DNA from: Halomonas sp. 1513
GTDB lineage: Bacteria > Pseudomonadota > Gammaproteobacteria > Pseudomonadales > Halomonadaceae
Assembly (NCBI GenBank): GCA_001971685.1
Contig: CP019326.1
Coordinates: 2,046,001-2,110,000, forward strand
DNA: 64,000 bases
Reading direction: 5' to 3'
Below the pieces are notes generated by a model. It ran no database searches and had not been told where the DNA came from. It worked only from the letters and a program-made list of their open reading frames with translations. Positions 48,993 through 56,980 of this stretch are shown here, piece by piece. Within the stretch, counting starts at the first letter, position 1. Every line of letters begins with the position of its first letter. The position numbers and the translations under genes are program-made.

Positions 48993-49802
48993 ATGCCTCT
49001 CGCTTCCCGTCTCGATGCCGCCATCGAGATCGCCCACGACGCCGGCCGCATGATCCTGGAGGCGCGCCGTCATCAGGACTTCGCACAGCGCTATAAGGGC
49101 GGCCATGAGCTGGTGACCGACACCGACCTGGCCGTGGATCAGCGCATCGCCGAGCGCCTCGAGGGTGCCTACCCGGGCGAAGCACGCCTCACCGAAGAGC
49201 TATCGCCTGAACGCGACGCCATTGAGAAGCGCGGCCCGCTATGGGTCGTGGACCCCATCGACGGCACCGTCAACTTTGCTCATGGATTGGCCCATGTCGC
49301 GGTCTCCATCGCCTGGTGCGAGGATGGCAAGACCCAACTCGGCGTCGTCCACGCCCCCTTCCTCGGCGAAACGTTCAGCGCGCTGCGCGGCGAAGGCGCC
49401 TGGCGCAATGGCGAACCGATTCGCGCCAGCCGCTGCGACGACCTGAACCGCGCGCTGGTGGCCACCGGCTTCCCCTATCGCCGCGAGTCGCGCCCGCCGC
49501 TGCTGCGTCGGCTGCAAGCGGTACTCGGCGAGTGCCAGGACATCCGCCGCAACGGTGCGGCGGCCCTCGACCTGTGCGACGTCGCCTGCGGCCGGCTCGA
49601 CGCCTACTATGAAAGCGTATCACCCTGGGACTTTGCCGCCGGGGTGCTGATCGCCCGCGAAGCCGGCGCCCGAACCGGGCACCTCTACGCACCGCCCGGC
49701 GGAATCCCCAGCGATCTCTACGGCGAGAACATCGTAGTGACCAGCCAGGCCATCCATCGCCCGCTGTGCGAGCTGCTCAAGCATGCCGACGAGGGGCGCT
49801 GA
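48993..49802 (+). CDS. suhB: Inositol-1-monophosphatase family protein (SuhB-like)
   Basis: The 269-residue protein is of the Mg-dependent, lithium-sensitive phosphatase family. Metal ligands are in the EE of LTEELSPE, in WVVDPIDGTVNFAHGL and in SPWDFAAGVLI. SuhB in E. coli also acts in ribosomal RNA transcription antitermination; that role cannot be confirmed here. An aggag about 7 nt before the ATG sets the start. Confidence 0.92.
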   Translation: MPLASRLDAAIEIAHDAGRMILEARRHQDFAQRYKGGHELVTDTDLAVDQRIAERLEGAYPGEARLTEELSPERDAIEKRGPLWVVDPIDGTVNFAHGLAHVAVSIAWCEDGKTQLGVVHAPFLGETFSALRGEGAWRNGEPIRASRCDDLNRALVATGFPYRRESRPPLLRRLQAVLGECQDIRRNGAAALDLCDVACGRLDAYYESVSPWDFAAGVLIAREAGARTGHLYAPPGGIPSDLYGENIVVTSQAIHRPLCELLKHADEGR

Positions 49803-49936
49803 AGGCGGACATAGCGGCCCATCATCGCCTGCGTAGTGCACCGCTATTGGCATCTGGTCGCGAGTTGCGAAACAATAGCGGCCAGCTCTCTAGTAGTTTT
49901 TAAATATCTCATATTGCATTGCAAGGAGTCCCCCCT

Positions 49937-50212
49937 ATGTTCGTCGTGATCTTCGGCCGTCCCGGCTGCCCGTTCTGCGTACGCGCCAAGGAGCTCGCCG
50001 ACAAGCTCAGCGACATCGGTGCCATTGGCGGCTACCGCTACGTCGACATCCATGAAGAGGGCATCACCAAGGCCGACATGGAGAAGACCATCGGCAAGCC
50101 GGTAGATACCGTGCCGCAGATCTTCATCGATCAAACCCATATCGGTGGCTTCACCGAATTCGACCGCTATGCAAAGGACAACGAGCTGATGCCGGAAACC
50201 GCCGCTCACTGA
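49937..50212 (+). CDS. grxA: Glutaredoxin, GrxA type
   Basis: This 91-residue thioredoxin-fold protein has the redox pair C11/C14 (GCPFC), the cis-Pro loop DTVPQIFID and the GG of HIGGFTEF. FGRPGCPFCVRAKELADKL and YVDIHEEGITKADM match E. coli GrxA rather than GrxC. It uses glutathione to reduce ribonucleotide reductase and other disulfides; glutathione reductase is encoded at 1768-3129. A strong aaggag lies 8 nt before the ATG, in an AT-rich leader. Confidence 0.95.
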   Translation: MFVVIFGRPGCPFCVRAKELADKLSDIGAIGGYRYVDIHEEGITKADMEKTIGKPVDTVPQIFIDQTHIGGFTEFDRYAKDNELMPETAAH

Positions 50213-50241
50213 GCGTCGCGTGCATCCAGCGTGATCATCTG

Positions 50242-50260
50242 CGCCCGGCAATGCCGGGCG
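50242..50260 (+). terminator. Rho-independent terminator of grxA
   Basis: An 8-bp perfect stem (CGCCCGGC / GCCGGGCG) with a 3-nt loop is followed by TTTGCGTCTTT. It lies 29 nt after the grxA stop. Confidence 0.8.
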
Positions 50261-50349
50261 TTTGCGTCTTTGCCGCGTTGAAAGCCACCCCTCGCCGCCT
50301 GCCTATACTCAGCTCAAACGCAGGCCCACGGGCGGGAGGCAAGCACACC

Positions 50350-51117
50350 ATGCAGCGCCAGGAATTCCTACAACAGCTGTGGCTGGACTATATCCATCTC
50401 CACCCCGAGCTTGGCGCGCTGCGAGTATGGCCCATCGATGCGCCTGCCGAATACCTGGCACTGCTGACGCTGAATCACGGTCGCTATGCTGCCAGCGCGC
50501 TGCTGCCCACCCTGCAACACTTCGGCTATCGCCCGGTAGAGCGCTACGCCATGGCCGACCGCGGCCTGCTCGCCACGCTGCTCGCTGCGCCCGACGACGG
50601 TGCCTGGCTGGTGGTCTGTGAACTACAGCTGAACACCCTGCCGCGAGACGCACGCCATACCCTCAAAGGGCTGGTCGACAGCGCCCATCCCGACGACTGT
50701 CGCGGCCAGAATCTGCTGTGCCGCGGACGCCCCTGGCCAATGCCCGACTGGCCGACGTTCCAGCAGCTAGAGTCGGCTCACCCGCTGGCGGCCTGGCTTG
50801 CCGTGATGGGGCCACGCCTGCATCACGCTGGCTTCGACAGCGAGCGGCTCGGCCACGAGCTGGTCGATCTCGACCGGCAGCTGCATCAGACCGGCCTGAT
50901 CGGCAGCAGCGATCGCCACCACGGGCTGTTCCCGATCTCGCCGCTGCTCAACTACCGCTTCTACCCGACCTGCTCGCGTCGCCTGGCATTTGCCGCCGGG
51001 GACGAGCACCGCATCGCCCTGGGCGGCCTGGCACTGGTTCAGAAATGCCTGCCCAACCCTTCCGAGCGTGCCGCCGAGCACCTGCTACCCCAGCATACGC
51101 GCTGCGAGATCGCCTGA
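50350..51117 (+). CDS. DUF1338-like protein
   Basis: The 255-residue protein resembles the DUF1338 family (vicinal-oxygen-chelate-like fold), of which HglS, a 2-oxoadipate dioxygenase/decarboxylase, is the known enzyme. Recognisable parts are QLWLDYIHLHPELG, LTLNHGRYAASALLP with a possible metal His, VVCELQLNTL and GQNLLCRGRPWPMPDW. It is shorter than HglS (about 460), so its activity may differ. The chosen ATG has ggagg about 10 nt upstream. It stands between two terminators as a single gene. Confidence 0.65.
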   Translation: MQRQEFLQQLWLDYIHLHPELGALRVWPIDAPAEYLALLTLNHGRYAASALLPTLQHFGYRPVERYAMADRGLLATLLAAPDDGAWLVVCELQLNTLPRDARHTLKGLVDSAHPDDCRGQNLLCRGRPWPMPDWPTFQQLESAHPLAAWLAVMGPRLHHAGFDSERLGHELVDLDRQLHQTGLIGSSDRHHGLFPISPLLNYRFYPTCSRRLAFAAGDEHRIALGGLALVQKCLPNPSERAAEHLLPQHTRCEIA

Positions 51118-51130
51118 TTCAGCGGCCGGG

Positions 51131-51165
51131 TTATGCACATTTCCTGTGGATAACGCTGTGCAAAG
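51131..51165. promoter_or_regulatory. Cluster of three DnaA-box-like 9-mers
   Basis: Within 35 nt there are TTATGCACA (51131-51139, fits TTWTNCACA), the exact consensus TTATCCACA on the minus strand (51145-51153) and CTTTGCACA on the minus strand (51157-51165, 8 of 9). No replication genes are nearby, so this is not an obvious oriC; it could titrate DnaA or regulate the flanking gene. The whole gap from 51118 to 51368 otherwise holds a terminator and the leader of the acyltransferase. Confidence 0.5.
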
Positions 51166-51196
51166 CCGCTGCACAATCGCCGACGAGCGCGATCCC

Positions 51197-51227
51197 ACTG
51201 ACCCTCTTCTCAAGATGGTCAGTTTTT
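51197..51227 (+). terminator. Terminator of the DUF1338-like gene
   Basis: A perfect 7-bp stem (ACTGACC / GGTCAGT) with a 13-nt loop is directly followed by TTTT, about 80 nt after the stop. The U run supports a rho-independent terminator on the plus strand. Confidence 0.65.
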
Positions 51228-51368
51228 CGACATTTGACCGTCATCATTCTGCGCTAGACATCTCATGCCTGGACAATGACACGAATCATGCTGGCGACCC
51301 GCGCATACTGGGCATGCCGTTGGTCTTGCAGTAGGATTGTCTTGTTATCGCCGCTCCGGAGACCCTCC

Positions 51369-52241
51369 ATGCCGACCCTGAAGGGGCTCGTCAGCGCATG
51401 CCTGATGATCGCGACCACGCTGTTCTGGGGCATCCCACTGTTCGTACTGATCCTGTTGAAGCTCGTCGCCCCAGGGCGGGCGGCAAAATTGCGCGTGCTG
51501 GCCGGCCTCAATGCCGTAGCACTCAACTGGATCGGCGCCAACCTGTGGTGGATGCGCCGCTGGCTCAAGCCCCAGCTCGACATACGCCGCCCCGACGGCT
51601 TGTCGGCGCAACGCTGGTGGCTGGTGCTATCCAACCATCGCAGCTGGACCGATATCTTCGTGCTGCAGTTCGCGCTGCACCGGCGCATTCCCATGCCGCG
51701 CTTCTTCATCAAGCAGCAGCTGATCTGGATACCCATCGTGGGACAGGCCTGGTGGGCACTCGAGTACCCGTTCATGCGCCGCTACAGCCGCGAACAGCTG
51801 GCACGCAACCCGGCCCTCGCCGAGCGTGACCGCCGTGCCACCCAGCGCATGTGCGAGCGGGCTCGCCAGATGCCGCTGGCGATCTACAACTTCGTTGAAG
51901 GCACCCGCTTCACAACCGCCAAGCGCGACGCGCAAGATAGCCCCTATCGCCACCTGCTGCGGCCCAAGGCCGGCGGTACGGCTCAAGTCGCCGGCCTGCT
52001 CGGCGATAGCCTCAGCGGCATTCTCGACGTGACCCTGAGCTATGCCAACCCCAACCCGACCTTCTGGGGCTTCCTGTGTGGGCGCGAGGGCCAGATCCAC
52101 TGCCATATCCGGCGCCTCGATGTACCGCCCTGGATGCCCGGTGGCGACTACCATCAGGACCCGGACTACAAGGAACGCTTCCACACATGGATCAACGCGC
52201 TGTGGCAGGAAAAGGACCAGCTCCTCGACACCTCGTCCTGA
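51369..52241 (+). CDS. 1-acyl-sn-glycerol-3-phosphate acyltransferase-like protein (YihG type)
   Basis: The 290-residue inner-membrane protein has a hydrophobic N-terminus (about 5-30), the HX4D acyltransferase motif in SNHRSWTD and the substrate motif NFVEGTRFT. The longer form, with the C-terminal YHQDPDYKERFHTWI segment, matches YihG-like acyltransferases rather than PlsC proper; acylation of lysophosphatidic acid or a related lipid is expected. ggag 8 nt before the ATG sets the start. Its 3' end overlaps the next gene by 55 nt in another frame. Confidence 0.88.
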   Translation: MPTLKGLVSACLMIATTLFWGIPLFVLILLKLVAPGRAAKLRVLAGLNAVALNWIGANLWWMRRWLKPQLDIRRPDGLSAQRWWLVLSNHRSWTDIFVLQFALHRRIPMPRFFIKQQLIWIPIVGQAWWALEYPFMRRYSREQLARNPALAERDRRATQRMCERARQMPLAIYNFVEGTRFTTAKRDAQDSPYRHLLRPKAGGTAQVAGLLGDSLSGILDVTLSYANPNPTFWGFLCGREGQIHCHIRRLDVPPWMPGGDYHQDPDYKERFHTWINALWQEKDQLLDTSS

Positions 52242-53113
52242 CGCTGCTGATAGCCTGGATGCTGGCGGGCTGTGCCGGCCCCTCGTCGTCTCCCCAGCGC
52301 ATCGACGCTATCAACGGCCAGTGGATCACCGTGCAGCGTGGCGACACGCTGGGCGCCATTGCCGCGCGTGCCGATGTGCCGCTGGAGCGCCTCACGCGCT
52401 TCAACCCCGGGGTCGAGCCACATCGGCTGGCCGTCGGCCAGCGCCTTCTGATTCCCACCCAGCAGGAGCGCGCGCCTTCCGGAGGGCCCTATCGCTATCA
52501 GGTTCGACCCGGCGACACCTACTCGGGCATCGCACGCCGCTTCGGCACCAATCCCGCCCGGGTCCAGGCGGCCAACAGCAGCATCCCCGCCAATCGCTTG
52601 CAGGTCGGCCAACTGATCCAGGTGCCGCTGGGCGGAGGCGCCAGCACCTCCGGCAGCAGCGGGACGGCGGCGAGCAGTGGCAGCAGCAGCCCCAGCCGAC
52701 CCGCCGCCCAGCGCCCCGACCCCGGCGATCTGCCCGGCAGCGCCCGCAACTGGCCGTGGCCGCTGGACGACTATCGGGTGGTGCGCCGCTTCGGCCCCGA
52801 CGACCGCGGCACCCTGCAGCCGATGCTACTCGCCACCCAGAACGGCAGCGAGGCCAAGGCCGTCGCCGACGGCCAGGTGCGCTTTGCCGGTAGCATGCGG
52901 CAGCTGGGTCGCGTGGTGATCGTCCACCACGACGGCAACCTGCAGAGCGTCTATGCGCTGTGCGGCGAGCTCAAGGTCGCCGATGGACAGTCGGTCAGCC
53001 AGGGCACGCCGGTGTGCCAGGTCGACTACAGCAACAGCACCGAGCGCCACGACCTGCTATTCGATCTACGCCACGGCGGCAAGCCGGTCGACCCCGCCAA
53101 GGTGCTGCGCTAG
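52187..53113 (+). CDS. NlpD/EnvC-like lipoprotein with two LysM domains and a degenerate LytM domain
   Basis: The 308-residue protein has a lipoprotein signal (LLIAWMLAGC, Cys at about 28), two LysM peptidoglycan-binding repeats (WITVQRGDTLGAIAAR and YRYQVRPGDTYSGIAR), a Ser/Gly linker and a C-terminal M23/LytM domain (about 195-305). The HxxxD zinc ligands are missing and the final HxH reads HDL, so it should not cut peptidoglycan itself. Such degenerate factors activate cell-division amidases (NlpD, EnvC). The ATG lies inside the acyltransferase gene with aagga 12 nt upstream; a GTG at 52202 is an alternative. Confidence 0.85.
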   Translation: MDQRAVAGKGPAPRHLVLTLLIAWMLAGCAGPSSSPQRIDAINGQWITVQRGDTLGAIAARADVPLERLTRFNPGVEPHRLAVGQRLLIPTQQERAPSGGPYRYQVRPGDTYSGIARRFGTNPARVQAANSSIPANRLQVGQLIQVPLGGGASTSGSSGTAASSGSSSPSRPAAQRPDPGDLPGSARNWPWPLDDYRVVRRFGPDDRGTLQPMLLATQNGSEAKAVADGQVRFAGSMRQLGRVVIVHHDGNLQSVYALCGELKVADGQSVSQGTPVCQVDYSNSTERHDLLFDLRHGGKPVDPAKVLR

Positions 53114-53207
53114 GACAGCATCTTCATCGCCTTGTCATGGGCATGCCGATGGCCTGTCACACTGATCCACGACGCTAGGGGGCAGTTCACCACGCGGGAG
53201 CTCCCCC

Positions 53208-53372
53208 ATGCGCGTATGCCTGGTCAGTGAAACATGGACACCCGACATCAACGGCGTCGCCCATACCCTCGACCAATTGAGCCAGCCGCAGATCGCTGAG
53301 CGCTTTCTGCATATCCTGAATATTGCCATGCTGCATCGCGATGAACGCACCACCCACCCTGCCGGCCTCTAA
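53208..53372 (+). pseudogene. N-terminal remnant of a family-4 glycosyltransferase
   Basis: A 54-codon frame starts MRVCLVSETWTPDINGVAHT, the characteristic beginning of GT4 (mannosyltransferase-like) enzymes that normally have about 380 residues. It is followed after about 25 codons by unrelated sequence and a stop. A ggag 7 nt before the ATG remains. The gene seems to have lost almost all of its body by deletion. The rest of this 330-nt gap, up to alkB, shows no other feature I can support. Confidence 0.7.
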
Positions 53373-53443
53373 GCGACCGGATCGCATCGCCCGCCTGCCG
53401 GCGCCAGGATGACAGGTCGCGTGGCGGCTGGCATGCTTGGCAC

Positions 53444-54058
53444 ATGCACACCCCGCCCGACTGGCAGACACTGCTCGATGCCCCGCCGCTGTGGCGGAAA
53501 GACGCCTGGCTGGATGCCGACGAGGCGGACCGGCTGCTGGTTGGTCTCGACCGTGACCTCGACTGGCAGCAGCCCAGCCTGACGCTGTTCGGCCGCGAGC
53601 ACCCGATCCCACGCCGCCAGGTGTGGATGGGCGACCCAGAGGCACGCTATCGCTACTCCGGCCGCGACTTCTTGCCTGAGCCCTGGCACCCCCAGGTGGC
53701 GCGGCTGGCCGAGCGCATCGCTCATGCCCTGCGCCCCTTCGGCGAGGTGCCGCGATTCAACAGCGTGCTGCTCAATCGCTATGCCAGCGGTGAGGAGCGC
53801 ATGGGTTGGCACAGCGACGACGAGCCGGAACTGGGCCAGGACCCGTTGATCGCTGCCGTCAGCCTGGGCAGTGAGCGACCGCTGCGCTTTCGCTGGCGCG
53901 ACCGACGCGCCGCGGCCTTCAACGTCAACCTTCCCCACGGCAGCCTGCTGCTCATGGGGCGCGGCGTGCAGCGCCAGCTACAGCATGCGCTGCTGCCGCG
54001 GGCCGGCCATGGCATCCGCATCAGCCTGACCTTTCGGCATATCATCGTCGGCCACTAG
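53444..54058 (+). CDS. AlkB-like 2-oxoglutarate/Fe(II)-dependent dioxygenase
   Basis: The 204-residue protein matches the AlkB homologue group close to ALKBH2/3, which removes alkyl groups from 1-methyladenine and 3-methylcytosine in DNA. The iron ligands are HSD in RMGWHSDDE and His in RQLQHALLPR; the 2-oxoglutarate Arg pair is in RISLTFR. NSVLLNRYASGEERMGWH is the family signature. No strong ribosome site is seen. It is followed by a strong hairpin and converges with gcvT. Confidence 0.92.
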   Translation: MHTPPDWQTLLDAPPLWRKDAWLDADEADRLLVGLDRDLDWQQPSLTLFGREHPIPRRQVWMGDPEARYRYSGRDFLPEPWHPQVARLAERIAHALRPFGEVPRFNSVLLNRYASGEERMGWHSDDEPELGQDPLIAAVSLGSERPLRFRWRDRRAAAFNVNLPHGSLLLMGRGVQRQLQHALLPRAGHGIRISLTFRHIIVGH

Positions 54059-54075
54059 GCATCGACGCTAAAAAA

Positions 54076-54107
54076 TGCGGGCCGCACGCCAAGTCGTGCG
54101 GCCCGCA
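54076..54107 (-). terminator. Strong rho-independent terminator of gcvT (bidirectional stem)
   Basis: A 13-bp perfect stem with a 6-nt loop. Read on the minus strand it is followed by five T residues (plus-strand AAAAA at 54071-54075), so it is a textbook terminator for gcvT. The stem may also stop alkB transcripts. Confidence 0.9.
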
Positions 54108-54125
54108 ACAGCGTCATGCAAGCGC

Positions 54126-54141
54126 TAAAGATAACGGTATA
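54126..54141 (-). repeat. 16-bp intergenic repeat, copy 3
   Basis: The plus strand again reads AAAGATAACGGTATAA. In gcvT direction it is TTATACCGTTATCTTT and begins 11 nt after the gcvT stop, upstream of the terminator stem. It also lies 67 nt downstream of alkB. Confidence 0.85.
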
Positions 54142-54152
54142 AAAAGGCGCTA

Positions 54153-55265
54153 TCAGCCGCGATGGTAGCCCGGCTTGACGAACGGCATCTTGCTCACCGT
54201 CATCGGCAAGCGCTTGCCGCGCACCTCGGCAAACACCTGGGTACCTACCTCGGCCTGGTCGATGGTGACATAGCCCATCGCCACCGGCTGGCCGACGCTG
54301 GGGCCAAAGCCGCCCGAGGTCACCACGCCGATCTTGACGTCGTCGGCGCTGAACAGCTCGGCCCCCTCGCGCACCGGCGCCCGGCCTTCGCCGAGCAGCC
54401 CGACCCGCTTGCGGGTGTGATCCTTGGCCTCGACCTGATGCAGGATGAGATCGGCTCCCGGAAAGCCCGCGGCCCGCTCAGCGCCGCGCCGCCTAGGCTT
54501 GCCGATGGCCCAGATCAGACCCGCCTCCACCGGTGTGGTGGTGGTGTCGATATCGTGCCCGTAGAGGCACAGGCCCGCCTCGAGACGCAGCGAGTCGCGG
54601 GCACCCAAACCGATGGCTTCTACCTCCGCCTCGGCCAGCAGCAGGCGCGCCAGTGCATCGGCCTGCTCCGCCGCCACCGAAATCTCGAAACCGTCCTCCC
54701 CGGTATAGCCACTGCGGCTGATCCACACCGCAATGCCGCCGAGCTCATAGCGGCCGTGCTGCATGAACACCATCTCGCAGGCGGCCGGGCACAGCCGCTG
54801 CATGACGCTGGCCGCCGCGGGCCCCTGCAGGGCGAGCAGGCCGCGATCCACGACCTCGACCTGGTAGTCGCTACCAAGCCCGGTGCGCAGGTGGCTGATG
54901 TCCTGCTCCTTGCAGGCGGCATTGACCACCAGATAGAGATGCTCACCGGCGTTGACCACCATCAGGTCATCGAGGATACCGCCCTCTTCCGAAGTGAACA
55001 GCGCATAGCGCTGCATGCCGGCGGGCAACCCGACGATATCCGCCGAGACCAAGGTTTCCAGCGCCTCGGCGGGCCGCGGCCCATGGATCAATACCTGACC
55101 CATGTGCGATACATCGAACAGGCCGCACGCCTGGCGAGTATGCTCATGCTCTTTCTTGACCCCAAGGGGGAACTGCACCGGCATCTCGTAGCCGGCGAAG
55201 GGCACCATCTTGCCACCCAGTTCCAGATGCAGGTCGTAGAGTGGCGTCTTGCTGAGTTGCGTCAT
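54153..55265 (-). CDS. gcvT: Aminomethyltransferase (glycine cleavage T protein)
   Basis: GcvT transfers the methylene group from the H protein's aminomethyl arm to tetrahydrofolate and releases ammonia. The 370-residue protein starts MTQLSKTPLYDLHLELGGKM and has GLFDVSHMGQV, the conserved YTGEDGFEI and RDSLRLEAGLCLYGHD. A GTG 39 nt upstream is open, but the ATG at 55265 is the usual start. It follows the symporter gene after 69 nt; gcvH-gcvP lie on the other strand. Confidence 0.96.
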   Translation of the reverse strand: MTQLSKTPLYDLHLELGGKMVPFAGYEMPVQFPLGVKKEHEHTRQACGLFDVSHMGQVLIHGPRPAEALETLVSADIVGLPAGMQRYALFTSEEGGILDDLMVVNAGEHLYLVVNAACKEQDISHLRTGLGSDYQVEVVDRGLLALQGPAAASVMQRLCPAACEMVFMQHGRYELGGIAVWISRSGYTGEDGFEISVAAEQADALARLLLAEAEVEAIGLGARDSLRLEAGLCLYGHDIDTTTTPVEAGLIWAIGKPRRRGAERAAGFPGADLILHQVEAKDHTRKRVGLLGEGRAPVREGAELFSADDVKIGVVTSGGFGPSVGQPVAMGYVTIDQAEVGTQVFAEVRGKRLPMTVSKMPFVKPGYHRG

Positions 55266-55298
55266 GGTATCGGTCCATTGGCGAGTGGCTAGCGGATT

Positions 55299-55328
55299 GG
55301 CCACGCGGCAGGTTCGTGCCGCGTGGCC
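55299..55328 (-). terminator. Hairpin between the AGCS symporter gene and gcvT
   Basis: A perfect 12-bp stem (GGCCACGCGGCA / TGCCGCGTGGCC) with a 6-nt loop fills the gap. No U tract follows, so it may be a partial terminator or RNA-stabilising element that sets the ratio of the two gene products. Confidence 0.55.
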
Positions 55329-55334
55329 CTACGG

Positions 55335-56720
55335 TTACTTAGGCAGATCTTCGCCCGGCAGCACCTCCTTGCCGTCGAAGTAGTCGCGGGTCAACTTGAA
55401 GACCATCGGCGACAGCAGCGCCAGCGCGATCAGGTTGGGGATCGCCATCATGGCATTGAAGGTATCGGCCATCAGCCAGATGAAGCCCAGCTGGGCCATG
55501 GCGCCGAGCGGGATGGCCAGCACGAACAGGGTGCGGTAGAGCATGATCGAGCGCGTGCCGAACAGGAACTGGAAGCACTTCTCGCCGTAGAACGACCAGC
55601 CAAGAATGGTCGTGAAGGCAAAGATCGCCAGCGCGATCGAGACGATCTGGTTACCGACCCCAGGCAGCGCCGCCTCGAACGACAGCGCGGTCAACGATGC
55701 CCCGGCCTCGCCGTCGATCCATACCGTGGAGGTCAGGATCACCAGCGCGGTGATGGTGCACACGATGATGGTATCGATGAAGGTACCGAGCATGGCGATC
55801 AGGCCCTGGCGCACCGGGTTCTTGGTCTTGGCGGCGGCGTGGGCAATCGGCGCGCTACCCAGGCCGGCCTCGTTGGAGAAGATGCCGCGCGCCACGCCGA
55901 AGCGGATCGCCGCCATCACCGCCGCCCCGGCAAAGCCGCCCATCGCCGCATGCGGGTTGAAGGCGTAGTAGAAGATCATGCTGAAGGCGCTGCCGATCTC
56001 GCTGGCATTGATGATCAGCACCACGATACCGGCGGTGATGTAGGCAATCGCCATGATCGGCACCAGCTTGCCGGCCACCTTGGCGATGCGCTTGATGCCG
56101 CCGAGGATCACCGCCCCGGCCAGCACCATGATCACCACCCCGGTGATCCAGTGCGGCAGGCCGAAGGTGGAATCGAGGGCGTCGGCCACCGAGTTGGACT
56201 GCACGGTGTTGCCGATGCCGAATGCAGCCACGGCGCCGAAGAAGGCGAAGGCACCGCCCAGCCACATCCACTTCTTGCCCAGGCCATTCTTGATATAGAA
56301 CATCGGCCCGCCGACATGGTTGCCGGTACTGTCGGTCTCGCGATAGCGCACCGCCAGCACCGCCTCGGCAAACTTGGTGGCCATGCCGACCAGTGCCGTG
56401 ATCCACATCCAGAACACCGCGCCGGGCCCACCCAGCGCAATCGCGGTCGCCACGCCGGCAATATTACCGGTACCGATGGTGGCCGACAGTGCCGTCATCA
56501 GCGCATTGAAGGGCGAGATTTCGCCGTGCTTGTCGGACGTGTCCGCGCCGGGCTTGTCGCGTCCCTGCCACAGCAGGCTGAAGCCCATGCCGAGCTTGCG
56601 GATCGGCATGAACTTGAGGCCCAGCTGGAGGTAGAGGCCCACCCCCAGTAGCAGTATCAACATCAACGGGCCCCATACCACGCCGTTGATGGCGGTAAAG
56701 AGACTGGTCAAGGTTTCCAT
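55335..56720 (-). CDS. Sodium:alanine/glycine symporter (AGCS family)
   Basis: This 461-residue inner-membrane protein has about ten to eleven hydrophobic segments and the AGCS signatures SALSATIGTGNIAGVA (here MTALSATIGTGNIAGVATAI) and GIFSNEAGLGSAPIAHAAA. AGCS carriers import alanine or glycine with sodium. Lying directly upstream of gcvT and divergent from gcvH-gcvP, glycine is the likely substrate. An aagga 7 nt before the ATG sets the start. Confidence 0.93.
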   Translation of the reverse strand: METLTSLFTAINGVVWGPLMLILLLGVGLYLQLGLKFMPIRKLGMGFSLLWQGRDKPGADTSDKHGEISPFNALMTALSATIGTGNIAGVATAIALGGPGAVFWMWITALVGMATKFAEAVLAVRYRETDSTGNHVGGPMFYIKNGLGKKWMWLGGAFAFFGAVAAFGIGNTVQSNSVADALDSTFGLPHWITGVVIMVLAGAVILGGIKRIAKVAGKLVPIMAIAYITAGIVVLIINASEIGSAFSMIFYYAFNPHAAMGGFAGAAVMAAIRFGVARGIFSNEAGLGSAPIAHAAAKTKNPVRQGLIAMLGTFIDTIIVCTITALVILTSTVWIDGEAGASLTALSFEAALPGVGNQIVSIALAIFAFTTILGWSFYGEKCFQFLFGTRSIMLYRTLFVLAIPLGAMAQLGFIWLMADTFNAMMAIPNLIALALLSPMVFKLTRDYFDGKEVLPGEDLPK

Positions 56721-56964
56721 GGTCGTTCCTTTCAATCCTGGTGCGTTATTGTTGTGCCCCGACGCCGCTGACCTGATCGCCGCGCCAGACACCTGTCCTC
56801 AACCGCGAGGGAGGAGGACAAGGCCGTCCCCGTGGTCGAATGGGCTAACCATAGCGGATAACCCCACCCAGGCTCTACAACAGCAGACCATCGAGTTGTT
56901 GGAATGCGACAATAGCGGCCATTCATCGCCACGCACCAAGCATCCCGCCCAAACGAAGAAATAA

Positions 56965-56980
56965 TTTTCCGATACGAAAC
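56965..56980. promoter_or_regulatory. Interrupted dyad, candidate LysR-type operator site 1
   Basis: TTTTC-CGATAC-GAAAC fits the T-N11-A dyad typical of LysR regulators. Its reverse complement matches 14 of 16 bases of site 2 at 57215. It sits in the 515-nt gap between the AGCS gene and gcvH, about 245 nt before the AGCS ATG. The rest of this gap shows a short GTCCTC/GAGGAC inverted repeat near 56795-56820, but no glycine riboswitch or small gene. Confidence 0.4.

Noticed and set aside
51131..51165. Chromosomal replication origin
   Set aside because: There are only three boxes, no AT-rich unwinding stretch and none of the usual origin genes nearby. The MioC-like flavodoxin at the right edge is 12 kb away and not evidence of oriC.
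54126..54141. The 16-bp repeat as part of a terminator
   Set aside because: It has no self-complementarity, and the real gcvT terminator with its U tract lies separately at 54076-54107.
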